A DNA stretch of 64,000 nucleotides from JAKJGA01 sp029554345 (GTDB lineage Bacteria; Spirochaetota; UBA4802; JAFGJZ01), in the NCBI GenBank assembly GCA_035395685.1, contig DAOPBR010000005.1:1-64000 (forward strand), given 5' to 3'. Shown piece after piece: positions 25,959-34,265 of the stretch. Numbering within the stretch: position 1 is the first letter of the stretch; each line of letters begins with the position of its first letter. A program made the translations under genes and the position numbers. The notes under the pieces were generated by a model, which saw only the letters and a list, made by a program, of their open reading frames with translations, did not search any database and was not told the origin of the DNA.

Positions 25959-26722
25959 AAAGAGGGAAATTCGCATTACTCATAACCTTATTCGTCATGG
26001 TATTTTTTTATCTGCCTGTAGTGATTGTCGCAATCAATTCATTTAACAGCGCGCGGTTCGGCGGAGAATGGAAAAGCTTTACGCTTGTCTGGTATTCGAA
26101 ACTATTTGCGGACAAGAATATCTGGTCTGCATTTATGAATTCTCTTCTAATCGCTTTTTCATCAGCTGTTTTATCAATGATACTTGGTTCAGTCGCCGCT
26201 TTTGCTCTTGAAAAATATAAATCGCGCTTTCAAACCATTCACCGCATGCTTCTTTTCTCGCCTCTGGTTGTACCGGATATTCTGATAGGGATGAGTCTTC
26301 TTATATTCTTCGTTGCCGTACAAATACAACTTGGGCTTATGACGGTATTTCTTGCTCATGTAACTTTCAGTATCAGCTACGTTGCGATGGTGGTTCTGGC
26401 AAGACTGCAGGATTTTGATTCATCTCTTTATGAAGCGGCTCTTGATTTAGGTGCGGGCAGATTCAATGCAATGCGTCTTGTCGTTATCCCGCTGGTTTTT
26501 CCCGGAATTCTTGCAGGCGGAATTATGGCATTCACTCTTTCCATTGACGATTTTGTTATAACATTTTTTGTTTCCGGCGCAGGAGCAGCAACTCTTCCCG
26601 GATATATCTACAGTATGATGAAACACGGATTTCCGGCTGTAATCAATTCTCTTTCAGTTCTTTTCGTGATAGCTACGTTTATTCTTGTTTTGATGAGCCG
26701 CAAATTTCTGGTTAAACAGTAA
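25955..26722 (+). CDS. potC: Spermidine/putrescine ABC transporter permease PotC
   Basis: 255 residues, six predicted membrane helices, EAA loop (YEAALDLGAGRFNAMRLVVIP, about 161-181) and the PotC/PotI-like segment SIDDFVITFFVSG. It ends the operon. The usual fourth gene potD is absent: the next gene is on the opposite strand 4 bases further on. Confidence 0.93.
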   Translation: MKRGKFALLITLFVMVFFYLPVVIVAINSFNSARFGGEWKSFTLVWYSKLFADKNIWSAFMNSLLIAFSSAVLSMILGSVAAFALEKYKSRFQTIHRMLLFSPLVVPDILIGMSLLIFFVAVQIQLGLMTVFLAHVTFSISYVAMVVLARLQDFDSSLYEAALDLGAGRFNAMRLVVIPLVFPGILAGGIMAFTLSIDDFVITFFVSGAGAATLPGYIYSMMKHGFPAVINSLSVLFVIATFILVLMSRKFLVKQ

Positions 26723-26726
26723 AAAC

Positions 26727-27554
26727 TTAACCGGAAATATGACTCAAAACATCCGCATATTGTTCTTTTCCCCTGATTTCAATAATTCTTTTTTCAATTT
26801 TCAGCGGTATATTCTGAAGTTCAAAATGAGGATTATCTAACAATTTATCGGGATTGCTTCTAATCACCAGATAGATGTCGGGGGATAAAATAAACAGTCG
26901 GCTTTTTTCATCATTATTGTTGAAGTATTCTTTCAACTGAGCACTGACTTTCATTATATTATGAAAACCTGTGTGCGAAAAAGTATTTTTGAGATTTGAA
27001 ATTCTGAATATTTCACAAAATCCTTTCTTATTGCTTGAAAATGAAGAAAATTCTTTCAGGATGGACGAAAAGGTTCCTGATAAATCGGATTTATTGTTCT
27101 GTTGGAAATTATAAACATCAAATATATATTCTGCGAATTTGCTGAAACCCTTTTCATCAAAATAATCTGATGACGAAAGAGAACAAAACGAGTAAGAATT
27201 ATATTTTCTGCTTATATAAAGGGGTGAATTTATTCCTTCAACGCTGATCTTTCCGCCGGCTTTAATGCTATTACAGGTTGAGATTTTATCAGCCAGCGAT
27301 TTTTCACCGGAATATTCTATTACAACAGATTTTTCGAAATCGTATATGCCTGAGAAAAAGGCGAAATTTTCCGAAGAATGCAGACCAAGCAGTGTTTGAA
27401 CTGAAACCGATTTTTTTAGATTTTTCAGTTCAGCCGCTATATTATCTTCAATCTCTGCAATTTCACTTAAAGCATCGGTTTCACTGATCTGGTTATGTCT
27501 GATTTTTTTTATCAGATTTCCAGCAGAATCTGCACAAGAAATATTATTTTTCAT
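26727..27554 (-). CDS. Protein of unknown function downstream of coaB
   Basis: 275 residues from ATG 27554, chosen because ggtga lies 7 bases upstream. A TTG at 27566 would add four residues. No signal peptide, membrane segment or recognised motif. The N-terminal 60 residues look helical (NLIKKIRHNQISETDALSEI), and the rest is alternating hydrophobic/Ser-rich. It overlaps the end of coaB by 11 bases and so is the last gene of a mutL-coaC-coaB operon. Role unknown. Confidence 0.65.
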   Translation of the reverse strand: MKNNISCADSAGNLIKKIRHNQISETDALSEIAEIEDNIAAELKNLKKSVSVQTLLGLHSSENFAFFSGIYDFEKSVVIEYSGEKSLADKISTCNSIKAGGKISVEGINSPLYISRKYNSYSFCSLSSSDYFDEKGFSKFAEYIFDVYNFQQNNKSDLSGTFSSILKEFSSFSSNKKGFCEIFRISNLKNTFSHTGFHNIMKVSAQLKEYFNNNDEKSRLFILSPDIYLVIRSNPDKLLDNPHFELQNIPLKIEKRIIEIRGKEQYADVLSHISG

Positions 27555-28236
27555 CAATTTCACCAAGATATGTATCTATATTCTTTAGAATAAATTTAGC
27601 AATATCTTTTTTTAGAGCCATGTTCAGTTCTTTTTTCAATCCGTTTTTAAAATAAATTGTTATTTTATTGTAATCAGATTCAAATCCGCTTTCCGAAGTG
27701 GAAACGTCATTTGCACATATAAGATCAAGATTCTTTTCTTTTAATTTACCGATTGCGTACTTTTCAAGATCATTCGTCTCCGCAGCGAAACCGGCAAGAA
27801 TAAGATTATTGAAATTCATATTTTGCTTTATTTTGCTCGATTCCATCAGTATATCAGGATTCTTAACAAGGGTAATGTTCAGTTCATCCGACTTTTTTTT
27901 AATTTTAACAGAAGATATTTCCTTGAAAGAATAATCAGCCGGAGCTGCAGCCATTATTAATAGAGCATTATCACAGAGCTGATTTTTAACTGCATCAAGC
28001 ATGTCCCGAGTCGATAACACTTTTATAATTTCGTATTTCTTGCCGCTAAGAAGATTCTTGTCAACATTGCCGGCAATAAGAAGCGTGTTCAGTCCAGCTT
28101 TATAAGCCGCATCCGCTATTGAGACTCCCATCTTGCCGGATGACCTGTTTGTCATAAATCTGACCGGATCAAGCATCTCTATGGTTCCGCCGGCACTGAC
28201 TATAATTTTCTTGTCAGACAAGTTTTTTAGTTTCAT
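27544..28236 (-). CDS. coaB: Phosphopantothenate--cysteine ligase (CoaB), separate from CoaC
   Basis: 230 residues. Covers the CoaB half of the usual CoaBC protein: IIVSAGGTIEMLDPVRFMTN at the start, RSSGKMGVSIA, MAAAPADYSF, the KIKKK...LVKNPDIL stretch with the catalytic lysine region, and LAGFAAETND. It joins cysteine to 4'-phosphopantothenate in coenzyme A synthesis. It overlaps the coaC gene by 23 bases in another frame. Both parts are complete, so this reads as a genuine two-gene arrangement and not a frameshift. Confidence 0.9.
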   Translation of the reverse strand: MKLKNLSDKKIIVSAGGTIEMLDPVRFMTNRSSGKMGVSIADAAYKAGLNTLLIAGNVDKNLLSGKKYEIIKVLSTRDMLDAVKNQLCDNALLIMAAAPADYSFKEISSVKIKKKSDELNITLVKNPDILMESSKIKQNMNFNNLILAGFAAETNDLEKYAIGKLKEKNLDLICANDVSTSESGFESDYNKITIYFKNGLKKELNMALKKDIAKFILKNIDTYLGEIDEK

Positions 28237-28741
28237 TATATATCTGCTCTATATCCGCGAGTTTTCCTGTTCCTTCATCACCGCATACAACCGTGCCTTC
28301 AACGGGTTCTATGATATGAACTCCGCGTTTTTTTAGAATTTCAATATTGTGCGTCACTGCAGAATTTTTCCACATATCGGGATTCATTGCAGGCGCCGCC
28401 ATAACTGGACATGTCACAGAAAGAAATGTCGTTGAAAGCAAATCGTCGGCAATTCCGTTAGCGATTTTACCGATAATGTTTGCCGTAGCCGGTGCTATTA
28501 CGAGAATGGAAGCATTTTCTTTTAATTTGATATGACCCATTAGCTTGTAATCACGGACAAAAGAATCAGTATAAACGGGATTGCCTGTAATTGTTTCAAA
28601 AAGCAGAGGCCGTATCATTTCAGTTGAATTTTTTGTCATTATCACATGAACGCTGAAACCGTCTTTAACGTACTTCCTTGCAAGTTCGCATGATTTATAA
28701 ATAGAAATTGAGGATGATACCCCAAGAAGTATTTTTTTCAT
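28214..28741 (-). CDS. coaC: Phosphopantothenoylcysteine decarboxylase (CoaC), separate flavoprotein
   Basis: 175 residues, full length for a stand-alone HFCD-family flavoprotein. Motifs: GVSSSISIYKSCELAR at the N-terminus, the active His in GHIKL, APATANIIGKIANGIADDLL, the PAMNPDMW substrate clamp, and Cys in VVCGDEGTGKLAD. It decarboxylates phosphopantothenoylcysteine with FMN. It overlaps mutL by 4 bases and coaB by 23. Confidence 0.92.
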   Translation of the reverse strand: MKKILLGVSSSISIYKSCELARKYVKDGFSVHVIMTKNSTEMIRPLLFETITGNPVYTDSFVRDYKLMGHIKLKENASILVIAPATANIIGKIANGIADDLLSTTFLSVTCPVMAAPAMNPDMWKNSAVTHNIEILKKRGVHIIEPVEGTVVCGDEGTGKLADIEQIYNETKKLV

Positions 28742-30459
28742 TTTGATCTCCTGAACATTTTTTCAAATTCAATATCTGTTATATTGAAAACAAATGGTCT
28801 TCCATGAGGACAACGCAGTTCTGCTCCCGAATTGAAAACATAATCAATGAGAGTTTTTATATCAGAATCTGTCATTTTATCATTTGCTCTTTTAGCACTG
28901 TGACAGGCAGCCTTAGCGGCGATCATTTCCCTGATGCTTTCAAAACGTTCTCCGGCGCTTTCAGCGAAATCATCAATAAAGGCATTAATATTCATTCCCT
29001 GCAAAACAGACGGAACCGAAGAAACGGCAAAAGTATCATCAGAAATTGTATCAATATCAAATCCGATTTTTTTAAATTCTTCAAGATTGTCCGAAACTTT
29101 TTCAAATTTAGTTTTCGGAAGTGTAATCTTTTCAGAAAATATGAGTGAAAATGAATCAACATTTCCGTTTTTTGCAAGTATCGCGTCAAAAAGCATGCGT
29201 TCATGCGCGGCATGAAAATCAATAAAAAATACAGAATTATCTTTTTCCGCAATTATATATTTTCCGAAAATGGTTCCGATTGATCTATAATTAGTTTCAA
29301 AATAGTAAGTTGATGAAATGTCAGAAGTAGTTGATTCCGTGTATGTTTTAATACTAGTACTAGCATTAAAAAGAGACTCGTTGAGATATTCCGATTTATT
29401 TTTTTCTTCAATCGGAATTTCATTTTGTTTGAATGATTCACTTGATTCACTTGCAGATTTTTCAAAAATGTTTCCGGCAGAATAGATTCTGCTGCCTAGA
29501 ATCTTCTTCGCAGTTGAATAAATCATTGAATCGATATACTTCGAATCAAAAAATTTAATTTCTTTTTTTGCCGGATGAATATTAACATCAATTAGCGAAG
29601 GATTTATTTTAACGTAAAAAAAACACTGCGGATATCCGTCTGAAAGAAATCCTTCGTATGCGCGTTTAAGAGTATAATTAAGATAATTGTATTCAATAGG
29701 ACGTCTATTTACGAAAAGATGCTGATCAGAACGTGTTTTTTTGAATGCAGACGGCTTTGAAATAAAGGCTTTTACCGACACGTCTACATCGAAGATTTCA
29801 CCCTCAAGAAGCAGTGAGTAATCATAAAGATCAGATATTCTTGATTTTTCATCGTTAGTTTTTGAAATAACCGAAGTGGCAGTTTCGTCAAAAGAATATC
29901 TAAATGTTATTTCATGCCTTGATAAAGCCAGAGAGTAAATAGTTTCTCTGACGAGCTTTTTTTCCGACTGCAGCGATTTTAAAAATTTTTTGCGGGCAGG
30001 GGTGTTGTAAAAAAGATTCTCAACAATAACGGTTGTTCCGTCTTCGCCGTAATAATCCGTAAATTCAAACGAATCAAATTCTGCAGAAAGCTTTCCTCCG
30101 CTATCAGAATTTTTTTCTTTCGACATTATGCAGAGTTTTGCTATAGAAGCGATACTCGCAAGAGCTTCGCCTCGAAAACCGTAGGAGGTTATCGAATATA
30201 TGTCATTTACATCTCGTATTTTTGATGTTGCATGTTCTCTAATCGAAAGAGGAAGGTCATCTTTCGCAATACCGGAGCCGTTGTCCCGCACAATTATTTT
30301 CTTCATACCCGATTCAAATACAGATATATCTATTTCGGAACAGCCTGCATCTATGGAATTTTCAACCAGTTCTTTTATTACGGAATACGGCCCGGCTACA
30401 ACTTCGCCCGCGGCTATCATATTTTTTACGTTTTCAGGAAGAATTATAATTTTAGACAT
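28738..30459 (-). CDS. mutL: DNA mismatch repair protein MutL
   Basis: 573 residues. ATG 30459 is chosen because it opens the conserved MutL start (MSKIIILPENVKNMIAAGEV). The 16 further in-frame codons have no family match. GHKL ATPase motifs are present: VIKELVENSIDAG, DNGSGI, TSYGFRGEALASI. The C-terminal dimerisation domain includes AACHSAK and CPHGRP metal-site motifs. The endonuclease motif reads DFHAAHERMLFD, so the Gln and the last Glu of the usual DQHAxxExxxxE are replaced by Phe and Asp. MutS is not in the window. First gene of the mutL-coaC-coaB-unknown operon, transcribed away from the tRNA cluster. Confidence 0.94.
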   Translation of the reverse strand: MSKIIILPENVKNMIAAGEVVAGPYSVIKELVENSIDAGCSEIDISVFESGMKKIIVRDNGSGIAKDDLPLSIREHATSKIRDVNDIYSITSYGFRGEALASIASIAKLCIMSKEKNSDSGGKLSAEFDSFEFTDYYGEDGTTVIVENLFYNTPARKKFLKSLQSEKKLVRETIYSLALSRHEITFRYSFDETATSVISKTNDEKSRISDLYDYSLLLEGEIFDVDVSVKAFISKPSAFKKTRSDQHLFVNRRPIEYNYLNYTLKRAYEGFLSDGYPQCFFYVKINPSLIDVNIHPAKKEIKFFDSKYIDSMIYSTAKKILGSRIYSAGNIFEKSASESSESFKQNEIPIEEKNKSEYLNESLFNASTSIKTYTESTTSDISSTYYFETNYRSIGTIFGKYIIAEKDNSVFFIDFHAAHERMLFDAILAKNGNVDSFSLIFSEKITLPKTKFEKVSDNLEEFKKIGFDIDTISDDTFAVSSVPSVLQGMNINAFIDDFAESAGERFESIREMIAAKAACHSAKRANDKMTDSDIKTLIDYVFNSGAELRCPHGRPFVFNITDIEFEKMFRRSK

Positions 30460-30515
30460 AATTAAAGATTTCTTAATCATATTAAGTGTCAACATCAATT
30501 CTAGCAAGATTTTTA

Positions 30516-30543
30516 TTGACAGAAGAAGTGCAGAATCTTTAAT
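30516..30543 (+). promoter_or_regulatory. Promoter of the tRNA-His gene
   Basis: TTGACA (30516-30521), 16-base spacer, TTTAAT (30538-30543). Start of the tRNA lies 11 bases further. Near-consensus sigma-70 type. Confidence 0.7.
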
Positions 30544-30553
30544 TGTCTAACAC

Positions 30554-30626
30554 GGTGAGCGTAGTTCAATGGTAGAGCCCAGGATTGTGGATCCTGTTGT
30601 TGCGGGTTCGAGCCCCGTCGCTCACC
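30554..30626 (+). tRNA. tRNA-His (anticodon GTG)
   Basis: Cloverleaf can be drawn: acceptor GGTGAGCG with CGCTCACC (including the extra G-1:C73 pair specific for His), anticodon stem CAGGA/TCCTG with loop TTGTGGA, T-arm GCGGGTTCGAGCCCCG. CCA is not fully encoded. Confidence 0.96.
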
Positions 30627-30667
30627 CACTATTTCTTTTAAGACTTTTTGATTTTTATTGAAAAAAC

Positions 30668-30673
30668 TTGACA
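30668..30673 (+). promoter_or_regulatory. Perfect -35 hexamer before tRNA-Leu
   Basis: TTGACA 37 bases before the tRNA-Leu gene. No good -10 at the usual spacing (30691-30696 is TGTTTT), so the promoter is uncertain. Readthrough from the tRNA-His promoter is also possible. Confidence 0.35.
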
Positions 30674-30709
30674 GAAATCAGTATAAAGTGTGTTTTAGTT
30701 GCATAGCTT

Positions 30710-30791
30710 GCGAGTGTGGCGAAATTGGCAGACGCGCTAGACTTAGGATCTAGTGTTTAAACGCGTGTGGGTTCAAGTCCCTCCACTCGCA
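30710..30791 (+). tRNA. tRNA-Leu (anticodon TAG)
   Basis: Class II tRNA with long variable arm. Acceptor GCGAGTG/CACTCGC, anticodon stem CTAGA/TCTAG with loop CTTAGGA giving TAG, T-loop GGTTCAAGTCC. Discriminator A, no encoded CCA. Confidence 0.96.
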
Positions 30792-30796
30792 CATAT

Positions 30797-30868
<72 letters not shown>

Positions 30869-30870
30869 CA

Positions 30871-30900
30871 TGCCGCAACAATTGTTGCGGCATTTTTTTT
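30871..30900 (+). terminator. Intrinsic terminator of the tRNA cluster
   Basis: Perfect 22-base palindrome TGCCGCAACA/TGTTGCGGCA (30871-30892) followed by eight T. Two bases after tRNA-Gly. Confidence 0.93.
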
Positions 30901-30926
30901 GCTCATTATTGTATTCGAGGTATATC

Positions 30927-32267
30927 GTGAAAATATTAAAAGACAAAAAACTTGAAAATGCATCCATCGAACTTGAAATAGAAGTTGAAAAGGAAAGTAT
31001 TCAATCCAAGTACGAATCAGCATTCGCAAAAATCCGTTCAGAAGCAGCTATTGACGGCTTCAGAAAAGGGAAAGTTCCCATGGATATCATCAAGAAAAAA
31101 TTCACAGCTAAAGCTGATGAAATTGCCTGTGATGATATTATACGTGAAACCTATCTTGCAGCTGTAAAAGAAAAAAATTATAATCCGATTTCATATCCTA
31201 AAATCGAATTCGATAAATTTTCTAAAGATGAAAATCTTAAATACAAGGCAACATTTGAAATATATCCTATAATCAATCTCAAAGATTATAAAGGTATATC
31301 TGCTGAAGAAAAACAGATAGAAATTACTGCCGAAGATCTAAATTTTGAAATTGATGCGGTAAGAGAGCGTTTTGCAGTAATCAACAAAAAAGAAGATGCA
31401 TCAGATGTGATAGAAGAAGGAGATCTTGTTAAAATTGACGTTAAACGCACTGATGATTTAAAATCAGATGAACTTGAGTCGCGTCAGTGGGGAACTGTAA
31501 CAGTCGTTTGCGGAAAAAACAAAGAAGAGCATGAATTTGACAATTATGTCAAAGGACTGAAAGCAGGTGAAGAGAAAACAGTGAATTTCTCATATCCTAA
31601 AGATTATTCTGTTAAAGAACTTGCTTCAAAAAAAGTTACTCATATTATCAAAGTTAAAGAAATCAGCGAAAGAAAGCTACCTGAACTCAATGATCAGTTT
31701 GCAAAAGACGCCGGTTTTGAATCTGTTGATCAAATGAAAACAAAGATCAAGGATGATCTATTGAAGTATTGTACAGATAGAGCAAAATCCATGGCTAAAA
31801 ACCAGATTCTTGAAAAAATAGTCGAAAAAGGTTCATTTGAAATTCCTCTTTCAATTATTGAAGGCGAGAAAAAATCGGTTTTTGACAGATTTAAGGCAAA
31901 AATCGGACTTTCAAGTTTCAACGGATCTATTGCAGATTTTTCAAAAATAATGGGCAAAGAAGGCGATAATTTCGAGAAAAAACTTGAAGAAGAAGCGATG
32001 AAATCAATAAAAACTTCTTTGACTCTTTCGGATGTAGCTAAATTAGAAAATATTAAAGTTAATCCTGAGGATTTTCAAAAGGAAATTGCTAAAATGGCAG
32101 AAAGAGGCCATACAACTGAAGCAGAAGTTATGAAAATGGTAAAACAGAACAATCTTTACGAGCAGATTCATTCGGAGATGCTTTTTGAGAAAGTTTACGA
32201 TTTTCTGTACACCAACGCCAAAATTAAGCAGTTATCACCAATAAGTGTTAAAGAATTCTTTAAATAA
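30927..32267 (+). CDS. tig: Trigger factor (ribosome-associated chaperone, peptidyl-prolyl isomerase)
   Basis: 446 residues. GTG 30927 is chosen: cgagg lies 6 bases before it and translation gives the normal start (MKILKDKKLENASIELEIEV). The frame upstream runs through tRNA and terminator, so it is not coding. Ribosome-binding signature GFRKGKVPMDIIKKKF is at about residues 43-58. An FKBP-type domain (EEGDLVKIDVKR onward) spans about 160-250, and the rest is the C-terminal cradle. It binds nascent chains at the exit tunnel. Followed by terminator then clpP-clpX-lon, the usual order. Confidence 0.95.
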   Translation: MKILKDKKLENASIELEIEVEKESIQSKYESAFAKIRSEAAIDGFRKGKVPMDIIKKKFTAKADEIACDDIIRETYLAAVKEKNYNPISYPKIEFDKFSKDENLKYKATFEIYPIINLKDYKGISAEEKQIEITAEDLNFEIDAVRERFAVINKKEDASDVIEEGDLVKIDVKRTDDLKSDELESRQWGTVTVVCGKNKEEHEFDNYVKGLKAGEEKTVNFSYPKDYSVKELASKKVTHIIKVKEISERKLPELNDQFAKDAGFESVDQMKTKIKDDLLKYCTDRAKSMAKNQILEKIVEKGSFEIPLSIIEGEKKSVFDRFKAKIGLSSFNGSIADFSKIMGKEGDNFEKKLEEEAMKSIKTSLTLSDVAKLENIKVNPEDFQKEIAKMAERGHTTEAEVMKMVKQNNLYEQIHSEMLFEKVYDFLYTNAKIKQLSPISVKEFFK

Positions 32268-32270
32268 TAT

Positions 32271-32294
32271 GAGCCGCGAAAGCGGCTCTCTTTT
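32271..32294 (+). terminator. Terminator after tig
   Basis: GAGCCGC (32271-32277), loop GAAA, GCGGCTC (32282-32288), then TCTTTT. Short T-run, so probably partial. Confidence 0.7.
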
Positions 32295-32332
32295 GGTTTT
32301 GGCATTTTTTGCCGAAAATTAAGTAATATGTT

Positions 32333-32361
32333 TTGACTCAATGTATTTTTTTTATACATTG
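32333..32361 (+). promoter_or_regulatory. TTGACT -35 overlapping an 8-bp inverted repeat upstream of clpP
   Basis: TTGACT at 32333-32338, then CAATGTAT (32339-32346), seven T, ATACATTG (32354-32361). The repeat fills the promoter spacer and -10 region, a typical operator position. No known heat-shock operator (CIRCE or CtsR box) is recognised. Confidence 0.4.
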
Positions 32362-32400
32362 TTATTAGTTCCGTAAATATTATTTCCTACAGGAGTTTTT

Positions 32401-32985
32401 ATGAGCATGATCCCATTTGTAATCGAACAGACATCGCGCGGTGAAAGGTCATATGATATATATTCAAGGCTTTTAAAAGACAGAATCATATTTTTAGGTG
32501 AAGCGATCGATGACCATGTTGCGAATGTAATAATTGCACAGCTTCTCTTCCTTGAAGCTGAAGATCCATCGAAGGATATACACATGTATATCAATTCTCC
32601 AGGAGGAGTGGTAACTTCCGGGCTTGCGATTTATGATACAATGCAGCTTATAAAAGCAGATGTTGCAACTCTTTGTGTAGGTCAGGCTGCAAGTATGGGA
32701 GCTTTTCTTCTTTGCGGCGGCGCAAAAGGAAAAAGAGCTGCCTTGCCGAATTCGAGGATAATGATACATCAGCCTTCAGGCGGATTCAGCGGACAGGCTT
32801 CCGATATCGAAATTCACGCGAGAGAAACCCTAAGCCTCAAAAAACGTCTGAATGAAATGATGGCGGCTAATACTGGAAAATCTCTAGAACAAATTGAAAA
32901 AGATTCGGATCGTGATAACTTTATGACATCACCTGCTGCCCTTGAGTATGGTCTTATTGATAAGATACTTGAGAAGCGGGCATAA
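32401..32985 (+). CDS. clpP: ATP-dependent Clp protease proteolytic subunit
   Basis: 194 residues, ATG 6 bases after aggag. Serine protease of the ClpP family forming the tetradecameric chamber: catalytic Ser in GQAASMGAFLL, His in RIMIHQPSGG, Asp in KDSDRDNF. Lacks a long propeptide. clpX starts 12 bases after the stop, so ClpXP subunits are co-expressed. Confidence 0.96.
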   Translation: MSMIPFVIEQTSRGERSYDIYSRLLKDRIIFLGEAIDDHVANVIIAQLLFLEAEDPSKDIHMYINSPGGVVTSGLAIYDTMQLIKADVATLCVGQAASMGAFLLCGGAKGKRAALPNSRIMIHQPSGGFSGQASDIEIHARETLSLKKRLNEMMAANTGKSLEQIEKDSDRDNFMTSPAALEYGLIDKILEKRA

Positions 32986-32997
32986 TTGAGGAATAAA

Positions 32998-34263
32998 ATG
33001 GCAAAAAAAGAAGCTAAAAATCCTAAACAGCCTATGTGTTCTTTCTGCGGAAAACCGCAGGAGATGGTCAAAAAAATGATTGCCGGTCCAGGGGTTTTCA
33101 TCTGCAACGAATGTATTTCCCTTTGCACGGAAATTGTCGAAGAAGAAGAATTTATGGGCGAAGAATCGCCTGAAAAATCAATTGCAGATATACCAAAACC
33201 GGCTGTTATTAAAAAATATCTTGATGAATATGTAGTAGGTCAGGATCACGCTAAAAAAGTCCTTTCTGTAGCTGTTTATAATCATTATAAAAGAATATTT
33301 TCGAATTCAAGACTTAAGAAGGGTGATGTTGAAATTGAAAAAAGCAATATACTCCTTATCGGACCTACAGGAACAGGTAAAACGCTTCTTGCTCAGACGC
33401 TTGCTAAGCTTTTGAATGTTCCATTTGCTATAGCCGATGCGACAAGTCTTACCGAAGCAGGTTATGTCGGTGAAGACGTTGAAAATATTCTTCTCAGACT
33501 TATTCGTAACGCTGACAGCGATGTAAAACGTGCAGAAACCGGAATTATTTACATCGATGAAGTAGATAAGATTTCACGTAAATCAGAAAACCCTTCAATA
33601 ACAAGGGACGTTTCCGGAGAAGGCGTTCAGCAGGCTCTTTTAAAGATTATTGAAGGGACTGTAGCGAATGTACCTCCTCAGGGCGGACGTAAACATCCGC
33701 ATCAGGATTATATTCAGATTGATACGCGTAATATTCTTTTTATCTGCGGCGGCGCTTTTGTAGGTCTTGATAAAATCGTGCAGAACAGAATATCCGTTAA
33801 ATCAATCGGTTTCGGAGCTGATATCAAGACTAAGGAAGAACTTAAAAAATCCGATATAATGAAGCTTATTGAATCTGATGACCTTGTCAAATTCGGAGTC
33901 ATTCCTGAGCTTATCGGAAGACTTCCGATGATTGATACACTTGAGGATCTTGACGAAGAAGCTTTTAAAATGATTCTTACACAGCCGAGAAACGCTCTAA
34001 TCAAGCAGTATCAGAAAATATTTGCTCTTGAAGATGTTGAGCTTGAATTTACTCATGAAGCAGTATGCGAAATCGCAAAAATTGCCATAAAACGCGATTG
34101 CGGTGCACGAGGGCTTAGAACCGTTCTTGAAAAGCTAATGCTTGATCTGATGTTCGAAGTTCCTTCAAAAAACAATGTTCAGAAAATCACCATAGATGAA
34201 AAGGTTGTTTTGGGTGAAAAAAAACCCGAAATTAAACTGCGTAACAGGGAAAAAACCGCATAG
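32998..34263 (+). CDS. clpX: ATP-dependent Clp protease ATP-binding subunit ClpX
   Basis: 421 residues. ATG 32998 with gagg upstream is preferred to TTG 32986. N-terminal zinc-binding domain has CSFCGKPQ and FICNECISLC. AAA+ motifs: GPTGTGKTLLAQTLA, IIYIDEVDKI, and sensor 2 GARGLR. It unfolds tagged substrates and feeds them to ClpP. Confidence 0.97.
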   Translation: MAKKEAKNPKQPMCSFCGKPQEMVKKMIAGPGVFICNECISLCTEIVEEEEFMGEESPEKSIADIPKPAVIKKYLDEYVVGQDHAKKVLSVAVYNHYKRIFSNSRLKKGDVEIEKSNILLIGPTGTGKTLLAQTLAKLLNVPFAIADATSLTEAGYVGEDVENILLRLIRNADSDVKRAETGIIYIDEVDKISRKSENPSITRDVSGEGVQQALLKIIEGTVANVPPQGGRKHPHQDYIQIDTRNILFICGGAFVGLDKIVQNRISVKSIGFGADIKTKEELKKSDIMKLIESDDLVKFGVIPELIGRLPMIDTLEDLDEEAFKMILTQPRNALIKQYQKIFALEDVELEFTHEAVCEIAKIAIKRDCGARGLRTVLEKLMLDLMFEVPSKNNVQKITIDEKVVLGEKKPEIKLRNREKTA

Positions 34264-34265
34264 TT

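Noticed and set aside
27544..28741. coaBC broken by frameshift
   Set aside because: Each part is complete for its enzyme with its own ATG and an overlap of 23 bases. Separate coaB and coaC genes are known in other bacteria.
30870..30926. N-terminal extension of trigger factor
   Set aside because: The open frame upstream of 30927 crosses an intrinsic terminator and has no family match.
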